A DNA stretch of 64,000 bases from CAIQJJ01 sp964606085 (lineage in GTDB: Bacteria > Chloroflexota > Anaerolineae > Anaerolineales > UBA4823), in contig CAZSFD010000004.1 of assembly GCA_964606085.1 (NCBI GenBank), forward strand, positions 1 to 64,000, given 5' to 3'. Each line of letters opens with the position of its first letter. Within the stretch, counting starts at the first letter, position 1. Positions 22,313-30,318 of this stretch are shown here, in pieces. Under the pieces are notes generated by a model that was not told the DNA's origin, did no database searches, and saw only the letters and a list, made by a program, of their open reading frames with translations. A program made the translations under genes and the position numbers.

Positions 22313-24478
22313 ATGAACGCTGAACAATCTGCTTCACCCGCCTTGCATAACGACCTGGCGGCCTGGCGCATCTGGTTATTCATGGGGGCGGTGCTGGCGG
22401 TACTGGCGGTTTACATCTTGCGTCTGTTTCAATTGCAGGTGGTGGATGGGGCGGCCTGGCTGGCGCAGGCCGATGAAAATCGCACGACCACGATCAACCT
22501 GCCTACTTCGCGGGGCATCATCTACGACCGCAACGGCATCATCCTGGCGCGCAACATCCCCTCCTACAACGTCGTCATCATCCCCGCCCTGCTGCCCGAC
22601 GACCCCGGCGAGATTCAGCAATCGCTGCGCGAACTTTCGGCGCTGATCGGCGTGCCGGTGAATGCCGGCGAAGTGGATTCGGCCACCAACCCGTATGTGG
22701 AGTGCAAATCGGAGCAGGGCCTGGTGCAGATCGCCGAGTGGGGGGCGTCGTTCAGCCCGTATCGCCAGTACCCGGTCAAGTGCAATGTAGACCGCAAGAC
22801 GGCCATGATCATCGAAGAGAAGCGCGCCGAATGGCCGGGCATCGAAATCCAGGTGACGCCGGTGCGCGACTACCCCACCGGCATCGAGACGGCCAATTTC
22901 ATCGGCTACCTCGGGCCGATCTACCCCGAAGTGAAAGATGAACTCGAAGCGCAAGGTTTCGTCGCCAACCGCGACAAGATCGGCTATGCCGGCGTCGAAC
23001 TGGAATTTCAGGCTATTTTGAGCGGGCGCAACGGCCTGCGCACGGTCGAGGTGGATGTGGGCGGCGATGTGCTGCGCGACCTGGTGGAGCCGCTCGACCC
23101 CGTGCCAGGGCAAAGCATCCGCCTGACAATTGATTACCGCTTGCAACAGGCCGCCTACGCCGTGATGGAAAGCGAGCTGGCCGCCTGGAACCGTGTGGTA
23201 GCCGATGACAAAAAAATGAGCAGCGGGGCGATCATCGCCATCAACCCGCAGACGGGCGAGATTTTGGCGATGGTGTCGTACCCCAGTTACGAAAATAACC
23301 GCCTGGCGCGTGAAATCCCGGCCTATTACTACGAGCAATTGGTCGAAGACCCGCGCCTGCCGCTGCTCAACCTGGCCGTGGGCGCCTCGCAGCCAGTGGG
23401 GTCGGTGTTCAAGATCGTCACCGGCGTGGGGGCGCTCAACGAAGGCGTGGTGACGCCGGAACAGATCGTTCAGACGCCGGGCTACATCCAACTGACCGAA
23501 AAATACTACGTCAACGACCCCGGGCGCGCCAAAGATTTCGTAGATTGGATCAACCGCGAGGGCACCTGCCCCGGCGGGCTGAACCTGCTGGGCGAATGCA
23601 CCTACAACGGCACCGGCTCGCTGGATTTCTGGCACGGCGTTGCCTTTTCGAGCAACGTCTACTTTTACAAACTGGGCGGCGGCTACCAGGATGAAATCCC
23701 CACCGGATTGGGGATTTGCCGCCTGGGGACGTATGCCAATGCCATGGGCTATGCCACCTCCCCGAAAATCGAACTGCCTGGCGTGGCCCGCAGCGAATTT
23801 CCTGACCCGCAGTGGAAGCGCATCAACCAGGGCCAAAGCTGGACAACCGGCGACACCTATCTGGTCAGCGTGGGGCAGGGTTTGGTCACTGGCACGCCTT
23901 TGCAGGTGCTTCTTTCGGGTGCGGTGGTGGCCGCCAACGGCAAGTTGTGGGAGCCAACCATCATCCGTGAAGTGCTGGATAGCGAAGGCAAGGTCATTCA
24001 GCCTTTCGAGCCGACCCTGCGCTGGGACCTGACGGCCACCCCCCTGATCCAGACCTTCGATACCACCAGCCTGCGCGACTGCGAACCCACCGGCGAATTG
24101 AAAACGATCCAACCCTGGGTATTCGAGCGGATGCGCGAGGGCATGCGCATGGCCGTGACCAATGGCACACTGGGGCCGGTTTCAGACGATGCGCCGGCGT
24201 TCTACCTGTTGGAACAGGAAGGCATTGCCGCCGCCGGCAAAACCGGCACCGCCGAATACTGCGACCAGTACATGCGCGATAAGGGCCTGTGCGAACCGGG
24301 CAAATGGCCCTCCCACGCCTGGACAGTGGGCTTTGCCCCCTACGACAACCCCGAAATCGCCGTGGTGGCCTTCGTCTACAACGGCAACGAAGGCGCGCCC
24401 GTGGCCGGGCCGATGATACGCCGGGTGATGCAGGCGTACTTCGAGATTAAGGCTGTGGATGCGGAATTAGGGCGATAG
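22313..24478 (+). CDS. mrdA: Penicillin-binding protein 2 (elongasome transpeptidase)
   Basis: 721 residues: N-terminal membrane helix (~21-43), PBP dimerisation domain starting INLPTSRGIIYDRNGIILARN, then a class B transpeptidase domain. Active-site motifs are S364-VFK (SQPVGSVFKI), S446-S-N (SSNVYFYK) and K643-TG (AGKTGTAEY). It cross-links lateral peptidoglycan with RodA. It is last in the mreBCD block, before a terminator. Slightly longer than E. coli PBP2, with extra loops near 120-150 and 390-430 containing cysteines. Confidence 0.95.
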   Translation: MNAEQSASPALHNDLAAWRIWLFMGAVLAVLAVYILRLFQLQVVDGAAWLAQADENRTTTINLPTSRGIIYDRNGIILARNIPSYNVVIIPALLPDDPGEIQQSLRELSALIGVPVNAGEVDSATNPYVECKSEQGLVQIAEWGASFSPYRQYPVKCNVDRKTAMIIEEKRAEWPGIEIQVTPVRDYPTGIETANFIGYLGPIYPEVKDELEAQGFVANRDKIGYAGVELEFQAILSGRNGLRTVEVDVGGDVLRDLVEPLDPVPGQSIRLTIDYRLQQAAYAVMESELAAWNRVVADDKKMSSGAIIAINPQTGEILAMVSYPSYENNRLAREIPAYYYEQLVEDPRLPLLNLAVGASQPVGSVFKIVTGVGALNEGVVTPEQIVQTPGYIQLTEKYYVNDPGRAKDFVDWINREGTCPGGLNLLGECTYNGTGSLDFWHGVAFSSNVYFYKLGGGYQDEIPTGLGICRLGTYANAMGYATSPKIELPGVARSEFPDPQWKRINQGQSWTTGDTYLVSVGQGLVTGTPLQVLLSGAVVAANGKLWEPTIIREVLDSEGKVIQPFEPTLRWDLTATPLIQTFDTTSLRDCEPTGELKTIQPWVFERMREGMRMAVTNGTLGPVSDDAPAFYLLEQEGIAAAGKTGTAEYCDQYMRDKGLCEPGKWPSHAWTVGFAPYDNPEIAVVAFVYNGNEGAPVAGPMIRRVMQAYFEIKAVDAELGR

Positions 24479-24480
24479 AA

Positions 24481-24545
24481 GATTTCCGAAGTCTTTGCCA
24501 ATACCGGGATTCACAGTATTTCACAAAAGACTTCGGAAATCTTTT
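24481..24545 (+). terminator. Terminator after mrdA
   Basis: gatttccgaagtcttt (24481-24496) pairs perfectly with 24526-24541, followed by TTTTG. The loop is 29 bases, long for an intrinsic terminator, so efficiency may be moderate. Confidence 0.6.
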
Positions 24546-24599
24546 GTGAAACCTGCGTGAAACCTTTCTGGCGCGAGAATGCGCCGCGAAGGGTTATGC

Positions 24600-24605
24600 T
24601 ATAAT
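24600..24605 (+). promoter_or_regulatory. Extended -10 promoter of minC
   Basis: TATAAT preceded by TGC (extended -10). The minC ATG at 24613 is only seven bases downstream with no Shine-Dalgarno, implying a leaderless transcript. Confidence 0.6.
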
Positions 24606-24612
24606 CGCCGCC

Positions 24613-25293
24613 ATGCCCTCCAAATTAGAAATCAAAGGCATTCGCGAAGGATTATTGATCGCATTGGGGCCGGGCGAATGGGTTAACGAACGCCAGGCGC
24701 TGCTGACCCATGTGCGCGAAAAGGGTGATTTTTTCCGCGGTGCACGCGTGGCGCTCGATGTGGGCGGCAACCCACTCAACGTGGTTGAACTGAGCAGCCT
24801 GCGGGATGATCTCACCGAAACCGGCATGAATATCTGGGCGGTGATCAGCACTTCGCCCCTCACCGAGCAAACCGCCCGCAGCCTGGGGCTTTCGACCCAA
24901 CTGACCCGCCCACGCCCCGAACCACCCGAAACCCGCCTGCCTGAAACCACCATGCACGAAGGTGAGCAGGCCATTCTCGTGCAACGAACGCTGCGTTCGG
25001 GCTACAAACTCGAATATCCCGGCCACGTGATCGTCATCGGCGATGTCAACCCTGGGGCCGAGATCGTGGCCGGTGGCGATGTGGTGGTGTGGGGGCGGCT
25101 GCGCGGCGTTGTCCACGCGGGGGCTGAAGGCAAAGAGGCTTCGGTCATCTGCGCGCTCGACCTTTCGCCAACCCAGCTACGCATCGCCGGGCAGATCGCC
25201 ATCACCCCCAAACGGCGCGGCAAATCCCAGCCAGAAACGGCGCGCCTCAAAAACGGGCAGGTGGTGGCTGATGCGTGGGATGCGGGCAAATGA
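24613..25293 (+). CDS. minC: Septum-site-determining protein MinC
   Basis: 226 residues. N-domain ~1-105 (EIKGIREGLLIALGPGEW); C-domain ~115-210 with the MinC beta-helix pattern: QRTLRSGYKLEYPGHVIVIGDVNPGAEIVAGGDVVVWGRLRGVVHAGA. It blocks FtsZ assembly away from midcell when activated by MinD. Followed by minD and minE. Confidence 0.93.
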   Translation: MPSKLEIKGIREGLLIALGPGEWVNERQALLTHVREKGDFFRGARVALDVGGNPLNVVELSSLRDDLTETGMNIWAVISTSPLTEQTARSLGLSTQLTRPRPEPPETRLPETTMHEGEQAILVQRTLRSGYKLEYPGHVIVIGDVNPGAEIVAGGDVVVWGRLRGVVHAGAEGKEASVICALDLSPTQLRIAGQIAITPKRRGKSQPETARLKNGQVVADAWDAGK

Positions 25294-25345
25294 ACGATTG
25301 GGCGAAACACCCCATATCGAATAACGACTTATCGAGTAAGGTTTC

Positions 25346-26149
25346 ATGACAGCAAAAGTTATCACCATCACCTCAGGAAAAGGCGGCGTGGGAAAGACTA
25401 CCGCCACCGCAAACCTGGCCGCCGCGTTAGCGCTGGACGGCCAGAAAGTGGTCTGCGTAGATGGCGACATTGGCCTGCGCAACCTGGATGTGGTGATGGG
25501 CCTGGAGAACCGCATCGTCTACGATATTGTGGATGTGGTCGAAGGCCGCTGCCGCCTGCGTCAGGCGATGATCCGCGACAAACGCCTGCCCGAACTGTAC
25601 CTGATCCCCGCCGCCCAAACGCGTGACAAAAACGCCCTCTCGCCCAGCGATATGGTGCGCCTGTGCGATGAGTTGCGCCCCGACCTGGATTGGATTTTGA
25701 TCGACTCGCCCGCCGGCATCGAACGCGGCTTCCGCAACGCCATCGCCCCGGCTGACATCGCCATCGTCATCACCAATCCCGAAGTTTCGGCGGTGCGCGA
25801 CGCCGACCGCATCATCGGGCTGATCGAGGCCGAGGAGAAGGGCCCCGCCCGTCTGGTGATCAACCGCATCAAGCCCGATATGGTGCGGCGCGGCGACATG
25901 CTCAGCACCGAAGACGTGCTGGAACTGCTGGCGATAGACCTGATCGGCATCGTCCCCGATGACGAACAGGTGGTGACAGGCACCAACCGCGGCACGCCCA
26001 TCGTGCTGGAGGGCAAAAGCCAGGCGGCGCAGGCTTTTCGTAACATTGCCCGGCGACTGCGCGGCGAACACGTGCCATTCCTCAACCTGGATTCGCAGGG
26101 TGGCCTGCTCAACAAGCTCTCGCGCTGGATGCGCACCGGAGGAAACTGA
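25346..26149 (+). CDS. minD: Septum-site-determining ATPase MinD
   Basis: 267 residues. Deviant Walker A KGGVGKTTATANLA (~11-24), DGDIGLRNLDVVMGLENR, DWILIDSPAGIERGF (Walker B), and an amphipathic C-terminal segment (LLNKLSRWMR) expected to be the membrane-targeting helix. It recruits MinC and is stimulated by MinE. The stop is directly followed by minE. Confidence 0.96.
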   Translation: MTAKVITITSGKGGVGKTTATANLAAALALDGQKVVCVDGDIGLRNLDVVMGLENRIVYDIVDVVEGRCRLRQAMIRDKRLPELYLIPAAQTRDKNALSPSDMVRLCDELRPDLDWILIDSPAGIERGFRNAIAPADIAIVITNPEVSAVRDADRIIGLIEAEEKGPARLVINRIKPDMVRRGDMLSTEDVLELLAIDLIGIVPDDEQVVTGTNRGTPIVLEGKSQAAQAFRNIARRLRGEHVPFLNLDSQGGLLNKLSRWMRTGGN

Positions 26150-26150
26150 C

Positions 26151-26417
26151 ATGCCTTCCATCCTCGAACGCATCCTCGGCAAAGACCGCAAAAGCGCCAA
26201 CCAGGCCAAAGAACGCCTCAAGTTGGTGTTGGTACACGACCGCACCGACCTCACGCCCGGTGCGCTGCAAGCCATGAAAGATGAACTGATTCAGGTGATT
26301 TCGCGCTACGTGGAAATTGATCCCACGGCGGTCAAGATTGAGATGGAGCAAGAAGGCCGCGAACAACGCCTGCTGGCGGATATTCCGCTGAAGATGGGGC
26401 AGCGCAAGGCGCATTGA
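26151..26417 (+). CDS. minE: Cell division topological specificity factor MinE
   Basis: 88 residues: short N-terminal amphipathic region (PSILERILGKDRKSANQAKERLKLVLVHDR, the MinD-binding helix) and the dimerisation domain (LIQVISRYVEIDPTAVKIEME). The ATG at 26151 is one base after the minD stop, with GGAGG upstream at 26138. A MinE implies oscillating Min dynamics rather than a DivIVA-anchored system. Confidence 0.93.
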   Translation: MPSILERILGKDRKSANQAKERLKLVLVHDRTDLTPGALQAMKDELIQVISRYVEIDPTAVKIEMEQEGREQRLLADIPLKMGQRKAH

Positions 26418-26426
26418 CGTTCTGCC

Positions 26427-27566
26427 ATGTCCAACGCAAATTGGCGACATTTTGATTTCTGGCTTTTAGGAGCCGTGGCGATCCTGACCGTGTTCGGCAT
26501 CGCCATGATCCGCTCAACGGTGGCTGGCAACATTGCCCTCACCGAAGCCAACCTGCCGCTGCGACAGTTTGTCTTCGCCGCGGCGGGTTTTGTGTTTGTC
26601 TTTATCATGGCGGCCATTGACTATCACTACTGGGCCTCGATGAGTACAACCATGTATGTTGGCACGGTAGGCGTGCTGGCCGTGCTGTTCGTGGTCGGCA
26701 CGGTGGCGTTTGGCTCGGCGCGCTGGTTCGAGGCGGGAGCGATCAACATCCAGCCATCGGAAATCGCCAAAATTGTGGTGATCCTCACGCTCAGCCATTT
26801 CTTTAGCCGCAATCGCCAACGCATTCGTCAATTTGGCGGGGTGATGCTCAGCCTGATGATGACATTGGGCGTGGTGATCTGGATTTTGCTGCAACCCAAC
26901 ATGAGTACATCCATCGTGATCATGGTGCTGTGGTTCGCCCTGGCCTGGGCAGGCGGGATGCAGTTCAAGCATATTTCCATCCTGGCGGGCATCGGTCTTA
27001 TCGTTGTTTTACTCAGCATCCCGCTTTTTCCGCTTTTGAAAGAGTGGAAAGTGATCAACGATTACCAGATTCGCCGCATCGAAACGTTTTTATCATCCAA
27101 TGATGATGATGAAGAGCAAAGAAGCGGTGAAGGCTATAACCTGGAGCAGGCCGAGATCAGCATCGGTTCGGGCGGCCTGTTGGGGCAGGGGTACGGACAA
27201 GGCACACAAATTCAACTGCGTTTTCTCAAGGTACGCTGGTCTGACTTTATCTTTTCCTCGATGGCGCACGAATTTGGCTTTGTGGGCATCGTGGTGATGA
27301 TGTCTTTGCAGCTTTTTGTCATCTGGCGCTGTTTGCACGCCGCGCGCGTATCTGCGGACACTTATGGAGCATTGATTTGTTATGGCGTGGCCACGTTGCT
27401 GGCCTTTCAGGGCCTGGTCAACATGGGCGTCAACCTGCGCCTGCTGCCGGCCACCGGGCTGCCGCTGCCGTTCATCAGCTATGGCGGCAGTTCGCTGCTC
27501 TCGCTGCTGATGGGCATCGGCCTCGTCGAAAGCGTGCTGCTGCGCCACAAGGCGCTAGAATTCTAG
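26427..27566 (+). CDS. rodA: SEDS peptidoglycan glycosyltransferase, RodA/FtsW family
   Basis: 379 residues, about ten membrane segments. SEDS motifs: GSARWFEAGAINIQPSEIAKI (~92-112) and the C-terminal LLPATGLPLPFISYGGSSLL (~340-360). RodA polymerises glycan strands with PBP2. I call it RodA rather than FtsW from the nearby mreBCD-mrdA, though minCDE lies between; the two families are hard to separate by eye. It begins nine bases after minE. Confidence 0.85.
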   Translation: MSNANWRHFDFWLLGAVAILTVFGIAMIRSTVAGNIALTEANLPLRQFVFAAAGFVFVFIMAAIDYHYWASMSTTMYVGTVGVLAVLFVVGTVAFGSARWFEAGAINIQPSEIAKIVVILTLSHFFSRNRQRIRQFGGVMLSLMMTLGVVIWILLQPNMSTSIVIMVLWFALAWAGGMQFKHISILAGIGLIVVLLSIPLFPLLKEWKVINDYQIRRIETFLSSNDDDEEQRSGEGYNLEQAEISIGSGGLLGQGYGQGTQIQLRFLKVRWSDFIFSSMAHEFGFVGIVVMMSLQLFVIWRCLHAARVSADTYGALICYGVATLLAFQGLVNMGVNLRLLPATGLPLPFISYGGSSLLSLLMGIGLVESVLLRHKALEF

Positions 27567-27570
27567 TTTT

Positions 27571-27613
27571 CACGGAACACGCTACACACAACAGAAGATG
27601 AGCGTGTTCCGTT
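27571..27613. repeat. Inverted repeat between rodA and gltX
   Basis: cacggaacacgct and agcgtgttccgt form a 12-bp stem around a 17-base loop. Followed by TTCATTTTG, so it may be a modest terminator of the min-rodA transcript. Confidence 0.5.
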
Positions 27614-27635
27614 CATTTTGTTCAGGAGCAAGATG

Positions 27636-29117
27636 ATGACTTCAAAACCTGTACGCGTTCGCTTTGCCCCCTCTCCTACCGGACGGATGCACATCGGCAA
27701 TGCTCGCTCGGCGCTCTATCCTTTTTTGCTGGCGCGGCGCACCGGCGGCACGTTCATTTTGCGCATCGAAGACACCGACCAGAAGCGCTATGACCCCAAC
27801 GCTGAAAAAGAATTGATTGACGGCCTGCACTGGTTGGGCCTGAATTATGACGAAGGCCCCGATATCGGCGGCCCCAACGCCCCGTACCGCCAGACAGAAC
27901 GCCGCGCCACCTACCACGAATACGCCTGGAAGCTGGTCGAGGCGGGTCACGCCTTCCCCTGCTTTTGCACGCCCGAACGCCTGGCCCAGGTGCGCCAGGC
28001 GCAGATGACCGCCAAACAAAACCCGCGCTACGATGGCGCATGCCGCGGCCTCGACCCCGCGGAAGCCCGCCGCCGCGCCGAAGGGGGTGAGAAGTTCGTC
28101 ATCCGTTTCAAGATGCCCAAGGAAGGCTCGATCACCGCGATCGATTTGCTGCGCGGCGAGATCACCACCGAAAATGCCGCCCTCGATGACTCCGTCCTGC
28201 TCAAATCGGACGGCCTGCCCACCTATCACCTGGCGGCGATGGTGGATGATCACCTGATGGGCATCACCCACGTTATCCGCGGCTCCGAGTGGCTGCCCTC
28301 CATGCCGCTGCACATGCACATCATCCGTGCTTTTGGCTGGGAAGCGCCGCAGTTTGTTCACCTGTCGGTCTTCCTCAAGCCTTCGGGCAAGGGCAAGTTA
28401 AGCAAGCGCGATGCGGCCCAGGCGCTCAAAGATGGTCACTCGATCTTCCTCGGCGATATGCAAGACCTCGGCTATACCCCCGAAGGCGTGCTGAACTGGA
28501 TTGTGCTGATGGGCTGGGGCGTTTCGGAAGATGATGTGATGACGCTGGATGAGATGATCGAGCGCTTCGACGTGACCAGCCTGACCCCCTCACCCGCGGC
28601 GATCAACTTCACCAAACTTGACCACTTCAACGGCGTCCACATCCGGTCGCTCGAACCCCTAGACCTGGCGCAGCGCCTCAGGCCCTTCTTCGAGGCCGCC
28701 GGCTACGAGGTGAACGTGGACACTTTGCTGGCGATCATTCCCCTGATTCGCGAGCGGCTGGTCACGCTCGACGATTGCATCCCCTTTGGCGGGTTTTTCT
28801 TCCAGGAAACGGTCACGCCCAGCCCGGCAGAACTGGTGGCCAAGGGCCTCAGCGCCGCCGAGAGCGCCGAGGCTGCCCGGCGCTGCCTCGAAATTCTTGA
28901 GCGCCTGCCCTCCCTCGCCCCCGATGTGGCCGAGCCGCCCCTGCGCGAATTGGTGGAACAGATGGGCCTGAAGCCAGGGCAGGTGTTTGGCATCCTGCGC
29001 GTGGCCGTCACCGGGCAGACTGTCAGCCCGCCGCTGTTTGAGAGCATGGTGGTGATTGGCAGGGAGAAGGTGTTGGCGCGCGTGCGCCGGGCCGTCGAAA
29101 TGCTGTTGGCGGCTTAA
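27636..29117 (+). CDS. gltX: Glutamate--tRNA ligase
   Basis: 493 residues. Class I synthetase signatures: RVRFAPSPTGRMHIGNARSA with the HIGN form of the HIGH motif at ~19, IEDTDQKRY, and KLSKRDAAQ in place of KMSKS (~255). Whether it also charges tRNA-Gln cannot be decided. Two adjacent ATGs occur (27633, 27636); I take the second because AGGAG at 27624-27628 is seven bases from it. Confidence 0.95.
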   Translation: MTSKPVRVRFAPSPTGRMHIGNARSALYPFLLARRTGGTFILRIEDTDQKRYDPNAEKELIDGLHWLGLNYDEGPDIGGPNAPYRQTERRATYHEYAWKLVEAGHAFPCFCTPERLAQVRQAQMTAKQNPRYDGACRGLDPAEARRRAEGGEKFVIRFKMPKEGSITAIDLLRGEITTENAALDDSVLLKSDGLPTYHLAAMVDDHLMGITHVIRGSEWLPSMPLHMHIIRAFGWEAPQFVHLSVFLKPSGKGKLSKRDAAQALKDGHSIFLGDMQDLGYTPEGVLNWIVLMGWGVSEDDVMTLDEMIERFDVTSLTPSPAAINFTKLDHFNGVHIRSLEPLDLAQRLRPFFEAAGYEVNVDTLLAIIPLIRERLVTLDDCIPFGGFFFQETVTPSPAELVAKGLSAAESAEAARRCLEILERLPSLAPDVAEPPLRELVEQMGLKPGQVFGILRVAVTGQTVSPPLFESMVVIGREKVLARVRRAVEMLLAA

Positions 29118-29135
29118 CCGAATTGCCGTATTCAT

Positions 29136-29177
29136 AAAAAAAGCATCGCAGCCTGAACGAGGCTGCGATGCTTTTTT
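29136..29177. terminator. Strong bidirectional terminator, gltX / ion-channel gene
   Basis: aaaaaagcatcgcagcc pairs with ggctgcgatgctttttt (29161-29177). Perfect GC-rich stem with A- and T-tracts on the two sides, serving gltX (plus) and the convergent ion-channel gene (minus). Confidence 0.9.
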
Positions 29178-29197
29178 CATGATCGTTCACCAGGCTT

Positions 29198-30222
29198 TCA
29201 TCTGGCCCAATAAATCGAGACCAGCATCGCTACTACCCAGATCAACGGAACGGCCCAGCGGGTGATGGCGTGAATGCGTTTTGCCAGGTCATGCTTGTCT
29301 TTGTTGATCAAAATCATCGAGGCTATCGAAACCGCCAGCACCAACGAAATGACCATATATTGCAAGAGCATGAAGCGGTCGGCAAAGGTCAAATAGCCCA
29401 CCGGCGGAATAGAGGAGGTCAGCGTCATGTGATAGAAAATGGCGCTGGCCAACGTCCCCGAGGCCAGGTTGAGACGGTCTTCCACATCGTCGTAAGAGAG
29501 CAAGAAAGAGAGCATCCCCACACCGACGATGACGATAGCGGCAAAAATACCTTTCAGAAAAGCGGCCTGCCAGGGGTGGTAAATGGAAAGGTAAAAGCGA
29601 TAGCGCGGGTAATTGCTGTTTTCAAATACCCGGTAAACATGGTCTATCACTTCGGCTTTCCAATCAGGCCGCAATTCCCAGCCAGAAACGACCACATGCT
29701 CGTCAATGCCGGTGCGGGCGGCATCAATATCGTAGATCAATTTCGTCGCATCCTGGTATTTATCTTCCAATTCGATGGCAAGATGGTGTTCGTCGAACGG
29801 GTATTTTTGCAGGTCGAGGTTGGTGATGAAATTGGCACGGACCCGATAGGTGAAAAATGTGCCACCCTTGGTCTCTGCGGTTTGATCTTCCACTTCGGGG
29901 GCAGAGGTGGCGTTCATAATGTCGAACGAGCCTGGGTTGCAGGGGCGATCACAGGTAAAATTCAAGTAGAAGTCGAGGTATAGCCGCCGGTGGTCATATC
30001 CAGGTTGCCAACACTCAAGATGTATACCCCCACTCGTACAATATCAGGGTCGGTTTTGCCAACCTGCAATGGGGCTGATGATTTTGCCGCCGCCATGTTG
30101 GATGGCCTGGCAGCCGCCGCCCGATGATCACCGCCCCCCCACAACCAGGCCAGGCACAAAAGGCATGGCAACAGCCACCAAAACTTCCATTTCCAGGAAC
30201 GAAGAGAACGATTGCGTGGCAT
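29198..30222 (-). pseudogene. Pentameric ligand-gated ion channel (Cys-loop receptor family), frameshifted
   Basis: Two minus-strand frames join into one protein. 30222-29962 encodes a signal peptide (WWLLPCLLCLAWLWGG) and the start of the ligand-binding domain (RVGVYILSVGNLDMTTGGY). 29965-29198 continues FTCDRPCNPGSFDIMN, then QKYPFDEHHLAIELED, and four C-terminal membrane helices, including LTSSIPPVGYLTFADRFMLLQYM (M2-M3 region). A one-base deficit near 29975-29985 separates them; restoring a base gives GGYTLDFYLNFTC, the family pattern. Family: prokaryotic relatives of nicotinic receptors, GLIC and ELIC. True decay, sequencing error and recoding are all possible. Confidence 0.75.
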
Positions 30223-30257
30223 TTCCGGTATCCTCCATCAGTACTAATAAACTTTAC

Positions 30258-30295
30258 GATAACGTTATCATACAAGAAAAAAGCAAATCTCACAA
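30258..30295 (-). promoter_or_regulatory. Ion-channel promoter overlapped by a LacI-type operator
   Basis: Minus strand: TTGTGA (30295-30290), 17-base spacer, TATGAT (30272-30267). The perfect palindrome gataacgttatc (30258-30269), with the central ACGT typical of LacI/GalR-family operators, overlaps the -10. It lies between the divergent ion-channel and alpha-galactosidase genes, so a sugar-responsive LacI-type repressor could control both. No such regulator is in the window. Confidence 0.6.
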
Positions 30296-30318
30296 TGTAA
30301 ATTGATCAAGGAAACTTC

